DNA of 5,513 nt, from contig JAJISG010000024.1 of assembly GCA_022848835.1 (NCBI GenBank), positions 1 through 5,513 of the forward strand, written 5' to 3'. Numbering within the stretch: position 1 is the stretch's first letter; each line of letters opens with the position of its first letter. This DNA is from Thermoplasmatota archaeon. Its GTDB lineage: Archaea > Thermoplasmatota > Thermoplasmata > RBG-16-68-12 > JAJISG01. The translations under genes were made by a program, and so were the position numbers. Shown one piece after another: positions 5,385 through 5,513 of the stretch. The notes under the pieces were generated by a model. The model saw only the letters and a program-made list of their open reading frames with translations, did not search any database and was not told where the DNA came from.

Positions 5385-5513
5385 GTGGGGAAAATAGCTC
5401 ACAGATTCCGTTCCCTCAGCCTGCGTGTGGAAAAACAGATTAGGGCATGGGTAAGGAAGAACTTCGCAACGTCACTTCGGATTGACAAAGAGGTACTGCT
5501 CGTTTCTGAGCTC
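5385..5513 (+). CDS. Unidentified protein, N-terminal fragment (runs off right edge)
   Basis: An open plus-strand frame reaches the window end without a stop. From GTG 5385 it gives 43 residues; the frame stays open further left, with alternative starts at ATG 5355 (53 residues) and GTG 5310 (68 residues). The visible part is basic and helical: MGKIAHRFRSLSLRVEKQI, then RAWVRKNFATS, then a hydrophobic strand LRIDKEVLLVSEL. I do not recognise it firmly. The pattern of basic helix, VRKN linker and VLLV strand recalls the run-in to the PP-loop of TtuA/Ncs6-type tRNA thiolation ATPases, but the SGGKDS motif that would prove it is not in view. The amino-acid mix and the good Shine-Dalgarno suggest a real gene. 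It is downstream of the strong promoter at 5191. Confidence 0.5.
   Translation, partial: MGKIAHRFRSLSLRVEKQIRAWVRKNFATSLRIDKEVLLVSEL

Overview
The window most likely comes from an archaeon, probably near the Thermoplasmatota, though that placement is an inference. Three things point there. A 7Fe ferredoxin carries the zinc-binding N-terminal extension known from Sulfolobales and Thermoplasmatales. TATA-type promoter elements lie about 25 bases before several genes, and some of those genes have no leader. AGG/AGA arginine codons are frequent. The genes are dense and GC-rich; the right-hand intergenic region is AT-rich.

Layout, left to right. Bases 1-482 (minus) hold the N-terminal part of an M20 zinc peptidase that runs off the left edge. 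Bases 572-748 (minus) hold a 58-residue DUF1059 protein with its own TATA box; it probably shares a transcript with the peptidase. Bases 951-2147 (minus) encode an MFS transporter, and 2215-2529 (minus) a zinc-containing 7Fe ferredoxin whose promoter predicts a leaderless mRNA. Diverging from the ferredoxin is a fused NAD(P)H-hydrate epimerase/dehydratase (2628-4067, plus). It meets, tail to tail with a 4-base overlap, a small Rieske-fold protein (4064-4381, minus) that has lost both canonical histidine ligands. Bases 4477-5022 (minus) encode a five- or six-helix membrane protein resembling QueT-type ECF substrate-binding subunits. Bases 5023-5384 are non-coding and rich in signals: a potential structured leader for the membrane gene, and a strong plus-strand TATA/BRE promoter followed at once by two oligo-T tracts. 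A plus-strand gene enters from about 5385 and runs off the right edge.

The genes do not form one pathway. They look like a housekeeping neighbourhood of single-gene units: electron carriers (ferredoxin, Rieske-like protein), nicotinamide cofactor repair (Nnr), small-molecule transport (MFS, QueT-like) and peptide turnover (M20). No mobile element, CRISPR array, tRNA, rRNA or phage gene was seen. The most unusual item is the Rieske-like protein with a CxL...CPxC ligand pattern in place of CxH...CPxH. The most unusual regulatory item is the promoter with immediate oligo-T tracts near 5191-5257.
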